In this document: piece after piece, positions 15,750-25,492 of the stretch
How positions within the stretch are numbered: the stretch's first letter is position 1
Layout of the letters: each line of letters opens with the position of its first letter
Source of the DNA: DASWIG01 sp965371445
GTDB taxonomy: Bacteria > Acidobacteriota > Thermoanaerobaculia > Multivoradales > J023
Assembly: GCA_965371445.1 (NCBI GenBank)
Contig: CBDUYN010000056.1
Span: 1-52,313, forward strand
DNA: 52,313 nt
Direction of reading: 5' to 3'
The notes under the pieces: generated by a model
Seen by the model: the letters and a program-made list of their open reading frames with translations, nothing else
Databases searched by the model: none
What the model was told of the DNA's origin: nothing
Translations under genes and position numbers: made by a program

Positions 15750-17594
15750 CTAACGCTGAGCGAGATCCCACTTGAGGCGCCGGTGGGACTGTCGGAGCTC
15801 CTCCTCCGACGCGACGACCGCGCGCTCCTCGCTCTCCCTGGCGTCGAGGAAGTAGACGAAGTCGAGCTGGCGATCCACCCTGGAATGCTCCTCGTCATAG
15901 AGGCCGACGATCCGGTTGGCCGGCAGCGTCAGCCGTCCGGCGATTTTTTCGATCGGCAGCCGCAGCCCGGCCTTCCCCTCCGCGCCGCGATAGCTTCGCC
16001 AGACGACTTCCGTACAGACGAGCGCGTGATCGGTCGCGAAGTCGAAGTCGAAGTCGTAGGGCTTCCCCAGATGAGAGAAGGCCTCGAGGATCGCCTGCGC
16101 CTTGGCGAGCCTCCCCAGCCGGGGACGAAGCGCCGCCAAGTAGTCGCCCGCGGCTGCGGCGAGCGAATTCAAAATCACCCCTTCCCCGACCGCCTCCAGG
16201 ACGGTGATCGGCTCGCCGTCGAGCCCCGCGAGATACTGCGCCCAGGCCGCGGGGTGCTCGCGCAGGAGGTACTCGTCGAGCGAGAGCGGCTCCCCGGTCA
16301 GCTCCTTCAGGTAGGCGCGGACCTCGGGGACGTCGAAGGTTCGCTCGAGCTTCTCGGGGTCGCCCAGGTAGAGGATGGCGTGGGGCCAGAACCCCGGCAG
16401 GCCGACGTTCGAGAGGTACCAGTTCTTGCGGGAGAGGAGGATGTCGCCGCTTTCGAGGTGGCGGTCGGCCTCGGCGACTTGCTCGGAGGTGATGAGGTAG
16501 CGCCCGACGCGACGCAGCTTCACGTCGCCCATCCAGTTGGCGATCGACTTCTGGGCCGGGTACCAGGTTCGTCGCACGGTCCTCTTGACGACCTGGAAGT
16601 CGGCGCGCACGGTGTGCTCGGCGCGTTCCAGGAACCCGGCGCCGTCGACGGTCCGCAGGTGGCGCTCGACGTCGTCCCAGAGCGGCTCGAAGCCTCCCTC
16701 GGCGGCCGTGCGGCGGGCCCGGACCGTGCGGGCCAGAAAGCGCAGGTACTGCTCGCCGGCCACCACCCGCGCCTCGTCGCGGGCGCCGAGAAACTCCTGG
16801 CGGAAGCGGCTGAAGGTGTGCTCGGGCAAGCCCTGCTCGGGGTGCGGGGCGTCGAGGAACTTCTTGATCTCCGGGCTCTCGACGAAAAGGCGCGTCAACC
16901 GGAAGCTCTTCTCGAAAAGCGCCAGCTCGGCGGCGTAGGTCAACAGATAGCTGCGCAGGAACTTCGTCCGTCCGGCCCGCGAGGGGTCGAAGCGGTAGTA
17001 GTCCTCGTAAAAGATTCGGATCTGCTCGAGGGCAAATGCGCTGTCGAGAAACGCCGTCCACACCTCCCGCAGGAGCTTCTCGTCGCCGTCGGTGAGCGCC
17101 TGGCGCTCTCCGGCGAGCCGGACGAGGGGCGAGCGCTCGACGCGCGAGACGAGGCCTTCAAGCTCACGCTCGAGCCGCCGGTATTGGGCCGTGTCGAGCT
17201 CGAAGCTCGTCCGTAGCTCGTCGGCGCCGAGGCGGGTCAGGGGCGCGGGCTGCTCCAAGACGTGGACGCCGAGCCGTACGCCGGCGGCGAGCGCCGCAAG
17301 CACGAGGAGCGTCACCACCCGTTTGCGGACGCGGAGCCCGCCCCGGGCCTCGCCCTTGCGCACCACCTTTCCCTTGAGCCACTGGCCGGCAAGGATCAGG
17401 AGCAGCGAGTAGGCGAAGAAGACGGCGAGGCCGGCGAGCATCGTCGGCATCCAGGCGACGCCGCGGTCCGACATCCAATAGCCGAAGAAAAGCCCCAGCC
17501 CGAGCGGTAGAGCCAGCTGGCCCAGGCGGTCGAGGAGCGTCCCCACCGCGACACGGCGGGGCGAGGGCCGTGTCGTTGTCGTTGCTTTGCTCAT
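15750..17594 (-). CDS. YiiX-like permuted NlpC/P60 cysteine hydrolase with membrane anchor
   Basis: A 614-residue protein starting at the ATG 17594, which overlaps the stop of the upstream gene (ATGA) and has its own aaggag. Three hydrophobic helices lie near the N-terminus (LALPLGLGLFFGYWM, MLAGLAVFFAYSLLLILAG, VVTLLVLAALAAGV), followed by a helical region and a C-terminal papain-like fold of permuted order: SGDILLSRKNWYLSN, the catalytic His in FWPHAILYLG and the catalytic Cys in HALVCTEVVWRSY. Permuted NlpC/P60 enzymes cleave peptidoglycan or acyl-amide bonds. Translational coupling to the polytopic membrane protein suggests they act together at the envelope. Confidence 0.78.
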   Translation of the reverse strand: MSKATTTTRPSPRRVAVGTLLDRLGQLALPLGLGLFFGYWMSDRGVAWMPTMLAGLAVFFAYSLLLILAGQWLKGKVVRKGEARGGLRVRKRVVTLLVLAALAAGVRLGVHVLEQPAPLTRLGADELRTSFELDTAQYRRLERELEGLVSRVERSPLVRLAGERQALTDGDEKLLREVWTAFLDSAFALEQIRIFYEDYYRFDPSRAGRTKFLRSYLLTYAAELALFEKSFRLTRLFVESPEIKKFLDAPHPEQGLPEHTFSRFRQEFLGARDEARVVAGEQYLRFLARTVRARRTAAEGGFEPLWDDVERHLRTVDGAGFLERAEHTVRADFQVVKRTVRRTWYPAQKSIANWMGDVKLRRVGRYLITSEQVAEADRHLESGDILLSRKNWYLSNVGLPGFWPHAILYLGDPEKLERTFDVPEVRAYLKELTGEPLSLDEYLLREHPAAWAQYLAGLDGEPITVLEAVGEGVILNSLAAAAGDYLAALRPRLGRLAKAQAILEAFSHLGKPYDFDFDFATDHALVCTEVVWRSYRGAEGKAGLRLPIEKIAGRLTLPANRIVGLYDEEHSRVDRQLDFVYFLDARESEERAVVASEEELRQSHRRLKWDLAQR

Positions 17595-19336
17595 GTCGTT
17601 GCTCCTTCCTTGGTGCCGCCGGCCGCCGGTCCGCCGGCCGCCGGTCTGCCGGCCGCCGGTCCGCCGGCCGCCGGTCCGCCGGCCGCCGCGATGACGAGAG
17701 CCCGGCCGATCGTCGGCAGGTACAAGGTGCAGTAGAGGTAGAAGACGAGGACGCTGCGGTAGACGTAGAGGAACGCGTCGCGGTCCTCGAAGAGGAGCAT
17801 GCTGAACGATGCCGCCTCGACGGCGAAAACCAGCGCCAGCTCGCGCGGCGAGCGCCGGTAGCGCAGGACCAGCAGGAGCAGGAAGGCGTAGTAATAGGCC
17901 GCGAGCGAGAGGCCCAGATAGAGGAGGGGAAGGGCGAGGACCACCGCCCCCACGTCGGTCTCCCGGCGGCTCGCCCAGGCGACGCCGAGAAGCGCCGGCA
18001 GGAAGAGCAGCAAGAGCTGGGACCGGTAGATCCATTGCCGCCGCGTCTTGATCTGCTCGAACTCCTCCAGGGTCACGAGGTCTTCGCCCGGCTGAAAGGC
18101 CAGCACCTCCGCGGCTCCGACGACGTTGGGCGAGATGTTCGCGACGTGCAGCTCCATCTGCTTGCGAAATTCTTGCCAGTGCCCGAGGCCCCGCGGCAGC
18201 GCGAGGAGCGACAGGACGAAGAGGAGGGCGCAGGTGCCGGCAAAGGAGCCCAGGAAGACGAGGAGCCGGCGCTGGGGCCGCCGCCGGCCGAGGAGGCGCA
18301 GCGCGAGTTTCGCCGCGATCGGCAGCACGAAAAAAGCCGGGAAGACCCGGACCATGGTCGCCAGCGCCAAGAACGCTCCGGCCGCGGCGTGGCGTTGACG
18401 CCGGAGGCAGGCGAATCCCACGACCACGCCGAAGAGCCACAGGAAGCGCAGGAAGCCGCCGCCGGTCCAGCCGTAGTCGGCCCCGAAGGTCACACAGAAA
18501 TGGACGATCGCAAGCAGCAGGGCGGTCTCGCCAAAAGCCCAGCCCACGGCGGCGAAGAGGCCGACGAGCAGGCCCACGTCGAGGAGCGTCAGCAGCAGGA
18601 TTCCACCGCCGTCGCCGGCCGGGACGCGGCGGCTCAAGGACCCCCCGAGCATCGCCCACACCGGCGTGGGATTGAATCCGTGGTCGCTCAGGACTTTGGG
18701 ATACTGGTGGTCCAAGGTGTCTCGAAAGTAGGCGACGTCGCGTTGGAAGTCGCGCCAGCGCTGCGGGGAAAACCGTGCCTTGACCGGATCGCTGCTTTCC
18801 AGAAGCGTGCGGACGTGGACCTCCTCGTAGGTGGTGAGGTCCCGTGCCTGCGTCGTCTTGAAGTGGTTGTCGTAAAGCTCCGCCTCGGCCCGCAGCATCG
18901 CCGTGTAGAGCGCCTCGTAGCCCACCTCGTCGTAGTACTTCGAGCCCAGGTAGTAGTGGGCCACGTCGTGCAGGTGGACCCAGACGCGCTTGCCGTCCTG
19001 GAGGCCGTGGAAGGAGAAGAAGTTGAAGTAGACGACGACGGCGACCCCGGCCGCGAAGGCGAGCACCGCCCGGAAGCTCCGCGGCGAACGGAAGGGCCCC
19101 ACCCGATAGTGACGCAGGACGAGCACGGCCACGACGCCGAGGCAGATGAACAGCTTCATGTACTTGAGGTACAGGAAGTCGACTCCCTCCCACGGAATGT
19201 TGCGCAGGACGACGAGACCCAGCACGCCGGCGCCGATCCAGCGTGCCCGGCGCGACCGGTAGAGCCCCAGCCGGTAACCCAGATAGAGGACCGGGAGGAC
19301 GAAGAGGAGGAGAGCCGGGACGAGTGGATTGCGCAT
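17591..19336 (-). CDS. Polytopic membrane protein, GT87/DUF2029-like glycosyltransferase candidate
   Basis: A 581-residue protein with about ten hydrophobic helices (for example VPALLLFVLPVLYLGY, AVLAFAAGVAVVVYFNFFSF, FAGTCALLFVLSLLALP). Large loops contain HDVAHYYLGSKYYDEVGYEA and GFNPTPVWAMLGG, and LATMVRVFPAFFVLPI resembles the central region of GT-C fold mannosyltransferases of the DUF2029 type, which use polyprenyl-phosphate sugars. The assignment rests on topology and this similarity only. The C-terminus is a low-complexity (GGPAA)n tail made by a 15-bp tandem repeat, and the stop overlaps the start of the YiiX-like gene. Confidence 0.6.
   Translation of the reverse strand: MRNPLVPALLLFVLPVLYLGYRLGLYRSRRARWIGAGVLGLVVLRNIPWEGVDFLYLKYMKLFICLGVVAVLVLRHYRVGPFRSPRSFRAVLAFAAGVAVVVYFNFFSFHGLQDGKRVWVHLHDVAHYYLGSKYYDEVGYEALYTAMLRAEAELYDNHFKTTQARDLTTYEEVHVRTLLESSDPVKARFSPQRWRDFQRDVAYFRDTLDHQYPKVLSDHGFNPTPVWAMLGGSLSRRVPAGDGGGILLLTLLDVGLLVGLFAAVGWAFGETALLLAIVHFCVTFGADYGWTGGGFLRFLWLFGVVVGFACLRRQRHAAAGAFLALATMVRVFPAFFVLPIAAKLALRLLGRRRPQRRLLVFLGSFAGTCALLFVLSLLALPRGLGHWQEFRKQMELHVANISPNVVGAAEVLAFQPGEDLVTLEEFEQIKTRRQWIYRSQLLLLFLPALLGVAWASRRETDVGAVVLALPLLYLGLSLAAYYYAFLLLLVLRYRRSPRELALVFAVEAASFSMLLFEDRDAFLYVYRSVLVFYLYCTLYLPTIGRALVIAAAGGPAAGGPAAGRPAAGGPAAGGTKEGATT
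17618..17690. repeat. 15-bp tandem repeat coding (GGPAA)n
   Basis: Nearly five copies of ccggccgccggtccg with single-base variants encode a Gly-Pro-Ala tail of the membrane protein on the minus strand. A nearly identical unit (ccggccgccggatcg) is repeated at 27325-27368 within a gene on the plus strand. Confidence 0.75.
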
Positions 19337-19436
19337 GCTGCTCGGATCTTACCGGATGGCGAAGCCTTGCGTTTCGCCTCCCGGGACCGGCCGACCGGGC
19401 TATACTGGCGACGAACCTACGAAAAGGGAGCCATCC

Positions 19437-20285
19437 ATGTCTCGCAAATGTCCGCTCGCCAAGAGATACCGAGCGTGCTCGTACCCCGGGCTTGTGGTCC
19501 TTTCGCTCTGCACCGTGTTCGCAGCCGCGTCGGCTGTGGCGCAGGAGGTGCCGGAGATGGTGACCGACCGGCCCGACCAGAGCGAATCGGCCTCCATCGT
19601 ACCGCCTGGCTTCGTACAACTGGAGCTGGGGCCGCTCTTTACCCGCGACGACGAGGGCGGCGTCGAGGCGGAAACCTGGAACCTGCCGGGGACGCTCGCC
19701 CGGATCGGCCTCCACGAACGGGTGGAGCTGCGCCTCGGCTGGGGCGGCTACGTGACCCAGGAGGTGCGATTTGCCGGCGAGAGCTTCGACGTCGACGGCT
19801 TGAGCGACGCCGACGTCGGGCTCAAGGTCCGCCTCCGCGACGAGAAAGGCGGCGGCCCGGAGATCGCCTTCCTCGCCGCCGCCTCGGTGCCGGTAGGCGA
19901 CGAAGCGCTCACCAGCGACCACGTCGACCCGAGCTTTCGCTTCGCTTTCGGCCAGACCCTGAGCGAACGTGTGTCGATCGGCTACAACGTCGGTATGTCG
20001 TTCGAAAGCGGGCCGGACGACGAAGGCGACGTCGACACGGTCGGGAGCTACCTCTACACCTTCGTCGTCGGTGTCGGCGTGGGCAAGCGGGCCGGGGTTT
20101 TCTTCGAGGTCTTCGGCGACGTTCCGGCGAGCGCTCCGGGCGATCCGGCCCACAGCTTCGACGCCGGGCTGACCTACCTCGTGCGCGACAACGTCCAGCT
20201 CGACCTGGCGGCGGGCTTCGGGCTTAGCGACGAAGCGGACGACTTTTTCGTCGGGGCGGGGATCTCGATACGCTTCCCGCGTTGA
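19437..20285 (+). CDS. Outer-membrane porin-like protein (phenol-degradation meta-type family)
   Basis: A 282-residue protein from the ATG at 19437 (gggag upstream), with a signal peptide ending near AVAQ. The mature start MVTDRPDQSESASIVPPG is the signature opening of the transporter/MetA-pathway outer-membrane family, followed by alternating beta-strands (FVQLELG, VELRLGWGGYVTQEV, VGLKVRLRD) and a final ISIRFPR. Members are predicted barrels of unknown cargo. The family name reflects its founders and does not show phenol use here. A TATACT -10-like box lies at 19401-19406 with no convincing -35. It is divergent from the membrane glycosyltransferase-like gene. Confidence 0.8.
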   Translation: MSRKCPLAKRYRACSYPGLVVLSLCTVFAAASAVAQEVPEMVTDRPDQSESASIVPPGFVQLELGPLFTRDDEGGVEAETWNLPGTLARIGLHERVELRLGWGGYVTQEVRFAGESFDVDGLSDADVGLKVRLRDEKGGGPEIAFLAAASVPVGDEALTSDHVDPSFRFAFGQTLSERVSIGYNVGMSFESGPDDEGDVDTVGSYLYTFVVGVGVGKRAGVFFEVFGDVPASAPGDPAHSFDAGLTYLVRDNVQLDLAAGFGLSDEADDFFVGAGISIRFPR

Positions 20286-20396
20286 GCTTTCTCGGCGCTT
20301 GACCTTGCCACCCAGAGGGAGGCAGGGAAGATGGCAAGTAAGAGGAGCCGGCTACGACGTAGGGTCCGGATCTCTTTCCCCGTGAGGGGACGGCAG

Positions 20397-23300
20397 CTAC
20401 CGGACCGGAGGCGGCCAGACCTCGGTGGGGAAGTCGGGGAAGGGGATCTCGACTTTTTCGCCGTCCGGGGTCAGGAGCGTGATGCGGACGAAGACGTCGG
20501 TTTGAAAGACGCTTCGCTGATTGACCACCACGGCGCCGTCTTCGTCGGTCAGCTGATCGACGAGCCGGGCGGTGGGGATTCTAAGGAGCAGCGTCTCCGG
20601 GTGGGGGTCGACGTAGTTGCGGAAATTCTCGCGGCTCGTCTTGTGCTCCTTCATGAGGGTGAGGAGCGACCAGGGGTTCTGGTACTCGAAGTAGACGGTA
20701 CGGCCCACGGTACGGACGTTTTTCTCCCTGGCTTCGAGCGGCGCGACGGGTCCGTCCTGGGCCCAGGTCAGGGCCAGGCGGACGGGCTCGCCGAAGCTCC
20801 AGCGTCCCGGGACCTCGACGTCGCCCTCCTCGATCTCCCGGCCGTCGACGTCGAAGCGCCAGTCGATGATCTGGTTGCCTCCCCTCTCCATGTCGCGGTT
20901 GACGCGGAACTGCACCTGGAGGTCGAAGACCGGCAGGACGTCGTTTTTCTCCGCCCTCTCACCTAGGAAGAAGTCGAAGAAGCTGCGTACCTGAGCGAGC
21001 TCCGCCATGACGGTTCGCATCCCGCGGACGACCGTCGCGTCCCAACCCTTCTCGTCGACCAGGACGAATTGGCTCTCGACCCGCCGGCGCCGGGCGTCGA
21101 AGACCCGGAAGAAGCTCTCGACGTCGGCCGGCGAGGCTTCCTCGACGCGGCTCAGGCTCGGGGCGTCACTGAACGGAAACTTGCCGTGGAGCCGGTTGTT
21201 GAAGGCCATCTCGATCCGCTGGTAGGCCTCGCGGCCTTCCCGTAGGACGAGCTGGCCACAGCGGGTGTCGAGCCCTCGCTCCAGGCCGCGGATCGTGTGG
21301 AGGAAGTAGTCGCAAGGCGGGGAGAGGCGAAGCTCGTCGGGCGTCTCGTCGGTAAAGCAGGCTTCGGTCGAGGTCACCTCGGCGAGGCAGTTGTCGACCG
21401 TCAAGGCCGGCATCTTCTCCTCGACGAGCTCTTCGAGACGTCCCAGGGCGTTGCCCGGCTTCTTGTCCTTGTAGTCGCCCAGGTCGGAGAGGATCACCTT
21501 GAAGCGCCGGAACGGCTCCTCGGCGCCGAAGCCCCAGCAGTCCTTGGTGTTGACGGTGGTCAGGATCGGCTGGGCGAACCGCTCGGCGAGGTTCACGATC
21601 CGTTGGCGCTGGCGAGTGAGGTAGGCCTTCAGCTCCTCTTCGCCGGCGGCGCCGAAGGACTCCTGGGTCAGGTTGTCCGAGCCTTGCCAGCCGGCGAAGT
21701 CCTCCTCCAGCGGCGAGTAGAGGTCCTCGGCTTCGAGGAGCTCGTCGAGCTGCCTCATGAGCGTCCTCTGCTGGGTTTCGACGGCGGCGCTGAGCTGGCA
21801 CCACGCCGTCGCCGCCCGGCTCGCGCAATAGCTGGCGCAACCGGCGGCCATGGCCGCCGCCGGCGGCGCCTCGAGCCGGGAGAAGATCTCGTTGAGCGGC
21901 TCGCTCACCTCGTTCAGGTTGACGACCTGCTCGAGGAGGTGGATCTCCTGGAGCTCGGAGGTGAACGTGCTCGGCATCTCGCGCAGCTCCTCCGCCTCCG
22001 ACACGAGCTCCAGGATGTGACTCTCCAGCGGCTCGCGGGCGGTCTCCGCGGCCTTCTGGAGAAAGCCGCCGGGACCGGTGGCCTGTTCGAGAAAGGCGTC
22101 GAAGCTCTCGAAAACGGCGACCGCGCGCGCCAGCGGGCGCCGTTTCCAGGCGAGATAGCTCCCCGGCGGCGGGTTGACGACGAGCGGCGGCGCGTCGTGC
22201 GGCGTCATGAAGCTCTGGTCGAGCAGGCCCTCCAGGGCGCTCTTGAGGGCCGTCAGCTCGGCCGGGACCTCGAAGAGGACCTGGTCGTTTTCCAGGGTGA
22301 GAAGCGGCACCGGATCCAGCTCGGCGTAGCGCCGCAGGCGCCGTCCGAGGTGCGGGAAGCGTTCGACGCCGCGGCGAGCCACCTCCAGGGCCAGCTCGTG
22401 GCGCTCCGTGCCCAGGAAGCGCGAGGCGGCGAGCGCCTGGAGCCAGGCCCGGTACTCGTCTCCCAGGTCAAGCTCGTCTTGGCTCGCCCAGGCGAGCTGG
22501 GGCCGCCGGAGGTCTTCCTCCAGGCGCTCGATCGCTTGAAGCACCCGCCGGTAGAGCTTGGCGGGGTCTCCCTCGCCCACGTCGTAGAGCTCCTCGATCA
22601 GGCGTTCGAGCTCGGCGAGGTCGAGGAGCAAGGCGTTCTCCTCGAAGAGACGGTCGTACATCCGGTCGCTCAAGCCCAGGACCCGGGCGCGCAGGTTCGA
22701 CGCGTGCATCGCCGGCGAATAGCGCTCGACGCTCACCTGCCGGAGCACGTCGCCGTAGAAACGGCGCGCGCGCCGGCTGGGAGGGGAAAGCTCCATCCGG
22801 TAGACGTGCTGGACGAGCTGACGCATCTCTTCCAGGAGGGCGCCGTTCGCAGACCGGCACTTGACGGCGTGGAAGCAGTTGAAGCGATCGATGTCGGCGC
22901 GCACCCCGGCGAGGCGCGACGGCATGGACTCGAGAGCTTCAAACTCCGGAGTCGAGAGGACGTCGTAGGTCGGTGCCTTGGGCTCCGGCAAGGCGACGTC
23001 GGGATCGGTCAGCCGCGCCACCTGGCTTTCCAGGATCTCTCGGGTGGCCGGGAAGACCGTCTCGCCGTAGAGGCGGGCCACGGCCTCGGTGGCGTGCCGG
23101 CCGTAGAGGCTCGCGTACGACGCCGGCAGGAGCGGGGTGCGCAGTCGGTAGTCGCGGACCTGGTTGGCGGCGGCGAGCAGAGCGTAGGCATGGCGCACCC
23201 TGGCCGCTGGTGAGACGGCGCCGCCGCCGTTTTCCATCGAGCGCAGCGAAGCCGGTACGATCTCGCCGCTGCCGCCGTTCCCTGAGGCGGCGCCCGCCGA

Positions 23301-24728
23301 CGTCTCCTGGCGCCGCTGCTCCGGGACCAGGAGGTGCGCCCGCAGGTTGTCGCCGCGCTCCATCATGAGCCGGGTGCCCCACCAGAGCGCCAGAGGACCG
23401 AGGAGCACCACGGCCAGGAGAAGGGCCTGAGCGATCGCCTTGCGGCGCACCAGGACGCGGCGCCTCGCCGCCGCCGGCCGCCCCAGGCGCCATTCATAGA
23501 AGACCTTGTAGGTCATCAGGTCGTGGACGAAGTCGAGGCGCCGGTGGGCGTTGGCCGCCGGGAGCTCGACCGCGACCTCGTCCTCGTCGCCCAGCCGGTG
23601 CGGCGAGGCGGCGCTGGGGACGCCGAAACCCTGGCCGCCACAGAAGCTGACGCCGCGCAACGGAAAGGGCTCGTAGAGGGCGCTGGCCGAGAAGATCTGG
23701 TTCATGTAGATCCGTAACGGCTCGCGAAGCTTGTGAAGCGCTGCCGGAAAGGCCACGAAAGCGTCGCGGTCGAGCGTCTCTGCGCCGCGCGCCAGCGAGC
23801 GCAGCTGATGAGCGCAGAGCGCATGGTCGAGGCTCTTGAAGACCGTATCGACCGAGCCCGGGTTGTAGGGCACCTCGGGCGCCTCGGGGTTCGACCAGCC
23901 GAAGATCTGCCCCCGCTCCGCGAGCGAGACCCGGTCGCGAAAAGCGGCAAAACCCGGTACCAGGTCGCATTTCGTCACCAGGAGGTGGACGGGAAGACGC
24001 ATGCCGAGCTCTTCCTGGGCCTGCCAGAGCTTGCGCCGCAGGACGTTGGCGCGCTCCGCGAGCGCGCTCTGGGCCTCGGCGTCCGCCGGGTCGTAGCCCA
24101 AGAGCTCCGCCGCCGGAATCGCCAGGACGACACCGTCCAACGGACGCCGCCGCCGGTTCTCCGCGAGCAGCTTCAGGAGGGCCAGCCACGCCGGCTGGTC
24201 GGAGCTGCGGCTGTTACGGGGCAGGACGTAGTCGCCGGCCACGTCGATCACGACACCGCGCTCGAAGATCCACCAGCTCACTCCCGCCTCGTCGGTGCCG
24301 GCTGCGTCGCCCGGCTCGCCGAGGGGGAGCGACAGGCCGGTCTGGCCGAGCAGCGTCGTCCGGCCGCCGAAGCTGCGTCCGAGGCAGAGGAACCAGGGCA
24401 CCTGGTAGAGCGACCGGCGTCCCGGCTGGAGCCGTTCCAGGAGGCCGCGGACCCGGGCGAAGGACCGGCGTAGCCGCCCCAGGACCGGCGAGCCCCGGAA
24501 GTCGACCAGGGTCAACCGTTCTTCTTCGGCCGCCAGGCGGCTTTCGTCGTCGAGCTCGGCGTAGGACGCCGCCTCGGCGGCCCGTAGGAGCCGCCGTCCG
24601 ACGTAGACGAGAACCACCGCCAGGGCGATGAAGAAAAGCCCCAGGACGAAGGGTAGCGAGGCGACGAGCTCCAGGAAAAGGTCCCAGTCGAGCCGGGAGT
24701 CCCACTCCCACTCCCAGGGCCAGCTCAT
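20397..24728 (-). CDS. tssM: TssM/IcmF-like type VI secretion membrane protein
   Basis: A 1443-residue protein. The chosen ATG (24728) overlaps the TssL stop (ATGA). It has an N-terminal membrane helix (SLPFVLGLFFIALAVVLVYV), a cytoplasmic GTPase-like domain (VPWFLCLGRSFGGRTTLL, where the P-loop Lys is replaced by Arg), a second membrane helix near residue 450 (IAQALLLAVVLLGPLALWWG) and a long periplasmic region ending in a beta-rich domain. The length and layout fit TssM/IcmF, which spans the inner membrane with TssL and binds TssJ in the periplasm. The altered P-loop suggests nucleotide hydrolysis is weak or absent, as in some IcmF proteins. No sheath, tube, VgrG or ClpV gene is in the window. 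Confidence 0.83.
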   Translation of the reverse strand: MSWPWEWEWDSRLDWDLFLELVASLPFVLGLFFIALAVVLVYVGRRLLRAAEAASYAELDDESRLAAEEERLTLVDFRGSPVLGRLRRSFARVRGLLERLQPGRRSLYQVPWFLCLGRSFGGRTTLLGQTGLSLPLGEPGDAAGTDEAGVSWWIFERGVVIDVAGDYVLPRNSRSSDQPAWLALLKLLAENRRRRPLDGVVLAIPAAELLGYDPADAEAQSALAERANVLRRKLWQAQEELGMRLPVHLLVTKCDLVPGFAAFRDRVSLAERGQIFGWSNPEAPEVPYNPGSVDTVFKSLDHALCAHQLRSLARGAETLDRDAFVAFPAALHKLREPLRIYMNQIFSASALYEPFPLRGVSFCGGQGFGVPSAASPHRLGDEDEVAVELPAANAHRRLDFVHDLMTYKVFYEWRLGRPAAARRRVLVRRKAIAQALLLAVVLLGPLALWWGTRLMMERGDNLRAHLLVPEQRRQETSAGAASGNGGSGEIVPASLRSMENGGGAVSPAARVRHAYALLAAANQVRDYRLRTPLLPASYASLYGRHATEAVARLYGETVFPATREILESQVARLTDPDVALPEPKAPTYDVLSTPEFEALESMPSRLAGVRADIDRFNCFHAVKCRSANGALLEEMRQLVQHVYRMELSPPSRRARRFYGDVLRQVSVERYSPAMHASNLRARVLGLSDRMYDRLFEENALLLDLAELERLIEELYDVGEGDPAKLYRRVLQAIERLEEDLRRPQLAWASQDELDLGDEYRAWLQALAASRFLGTERHELALEVARRGVERFPHLGRRLRRYAELDPVPLLTLENDQVLFEVPAELTALKSALEGLLDQSFMTPHDAPPLVVNPPPGSYLAWKRRPLARAVAVFESFDAFLEQATGPGGFLQKAAETAREPLESHILELVSEAEELREMPSTFTSELQEIHLLEQVVNLNEVSEPLNEIFSRLEAPPAAAMAAGCASYCASRAATAWCQLSAAVETQQRTLMRQLDELLEAEDLYSPLEEDFAGWQGSDNLTQESFGAAGEEELKAYLTRQRQRIVNLAERFAQPILTTVNTKDCWGFGAEEPFRRFKVILSDLGDYKDKKPGNALGRLEELVEEKMPALTVDNCLAEVTSTEACFTDETPDELRLSPPCDYFLHTIRGLERGLDTRCGQLVLREGREAYQRIEMAFNNRLHGKFPFSDAPSLSRVEEASPADVESFFRVFDARRRRVESQFVLVDEKGWDATVVRGMRTVMAELAQVRSFFDFFLGERAEKNDVLPVFDLQVQFRVNRDMERGGNQIIDWRFDVDGREIEEGDVEVPGRWSFGEPVRLALTWAQDGPVAPLEAREKNVRTVGRTVYFEYQNPWSLLTLMKEHKTSRENFRNYVDPHPETLLLRIPTARLVDQLTDEDGAVVVNQRSVFQTDVFVRITLLTPDGEKVEIPFPDFPTEVWPPPVR

Positions 24729-25492
24729 GGCCGCGCTCCGTCCCCCAGCCGGATCTGCTCGACCAGGTCGCGAACCCCCTCGGTCACCTCGTTCCACAGC
24801 GGAAAGGAAACCAGAAGCAAGAGGACGAGGGCGGCCGCCAGGGCGAGGAGCCAGCCGTAGGCCGCCGGGAGCTCGCCCGATCCCGGCGCCTCCGTGGCGG
24901 CGCCGCGCTCCGCGTGCTGGTGCCGGTAGGCGTCGGGGAAAAGGTATGTCCCTTCGGAGGAGAGCTCGGGAAAACGCTCGGCGAGGCGCGCGAAAAGCCG
25001 GCGCCGGGCTTCGGCGAGCGCCGCCTCGTCGGCGGCAGGATCAAGCTCCAGGGAGGTCGCGAGCAGCAGGACCTGGACGAGCTCCAGGTCCACGACCTCG
25101 GCGGCGAGACAAGCGTCGACGTGGGCGAGGACGTCGACGACCGCCTCGTCGGCGGCGATCTCGGGGGCGAGAGGCGTCTTGCTCCAGGCCCGGCGTCCGG
25201 GCCAGTCGAGCTCGACGAGAGCCGCGTCGGCCGCCGAGGCCATCAGAATGCGGGTCGTCTGCAGAGTCTCTTCGCAGGCCGCCGTCCCCTGCGTGAGGGC
25301 GTCCGAGAGGCGCTTCCCCAAAAGCTGCGTGATCTGGGAGCGCATCTCTTCGGCTCCCGGCGGGGGCCCCAGGTCCAGGGCTTCGCGACCCCGTGCCATC
25401 CGTCGCCGGACGTCCCTTTCGACTTCGTGGAGATCCGCGAGAAAGGCGCGGAAGGCGAAGGCGAGCGCGGAGTCGAGACGATTGGAGCTCAT
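24725..25492 (-). CDS. tssL: TssL/DotU-like type VI secretion protein
   Basis: A 255-residue protein with an N-terminal helical cytoplasmic domain and one C-terminal membrane helix (AYGWLLALAAALVLLLLVSFPLW), the TssL/DotU tail-anchored topology. ERFPELSSEGTYLFPDAYRH fits the region before the helix in this family. It overlaps tssM by 4 nt. The ATG at 25492 has no visible ribosome binding site; a 19-codon frame (ATG at 25549) ends in a TGA overlapping this ATG, so coupling through a leader peptide is possible. Confidence 0.72.
   Translation of the reverse strand: MSSNRLDSALAFAFRAFLADLHEVERDVRRRMARGREALDLGPPPGAEEMRSQITQLLGKRLSDALTQGTAACEETLQTTRILMASAADAALVELDWPGRRAWSKTPLAPEIAADEAVVDVLAHVDACLAAEVVDLELVQVLLLATSLELDPAADEAALAEARRRLFARLAERFPELSSEGTYLFPDAYRHQHAERGAATEAPGSGELPAAYGWLLALAAALVLLLLVSFPLWNEVTEGVRDLVEQIRLGDGARP

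Noticed and set aside
15750..20153. 1467-codon minus-strand frame spanning the YiiX-like gene and beyond
   Set aside because: The YiiX-like protein has a clear ATG with a ribosome binding site at 17594; the upstream part is a different-frame shadow of the membrane glycosyltransferase-like gene.
20331..20966. Plus-strand frame starting at ATG 20331 with a good ribosome binding site
   Set aside because: Almost all of it is antisense to the tssM 3' end, and the peptide is shadow-like. I could not exclude a short real peptide at its start.
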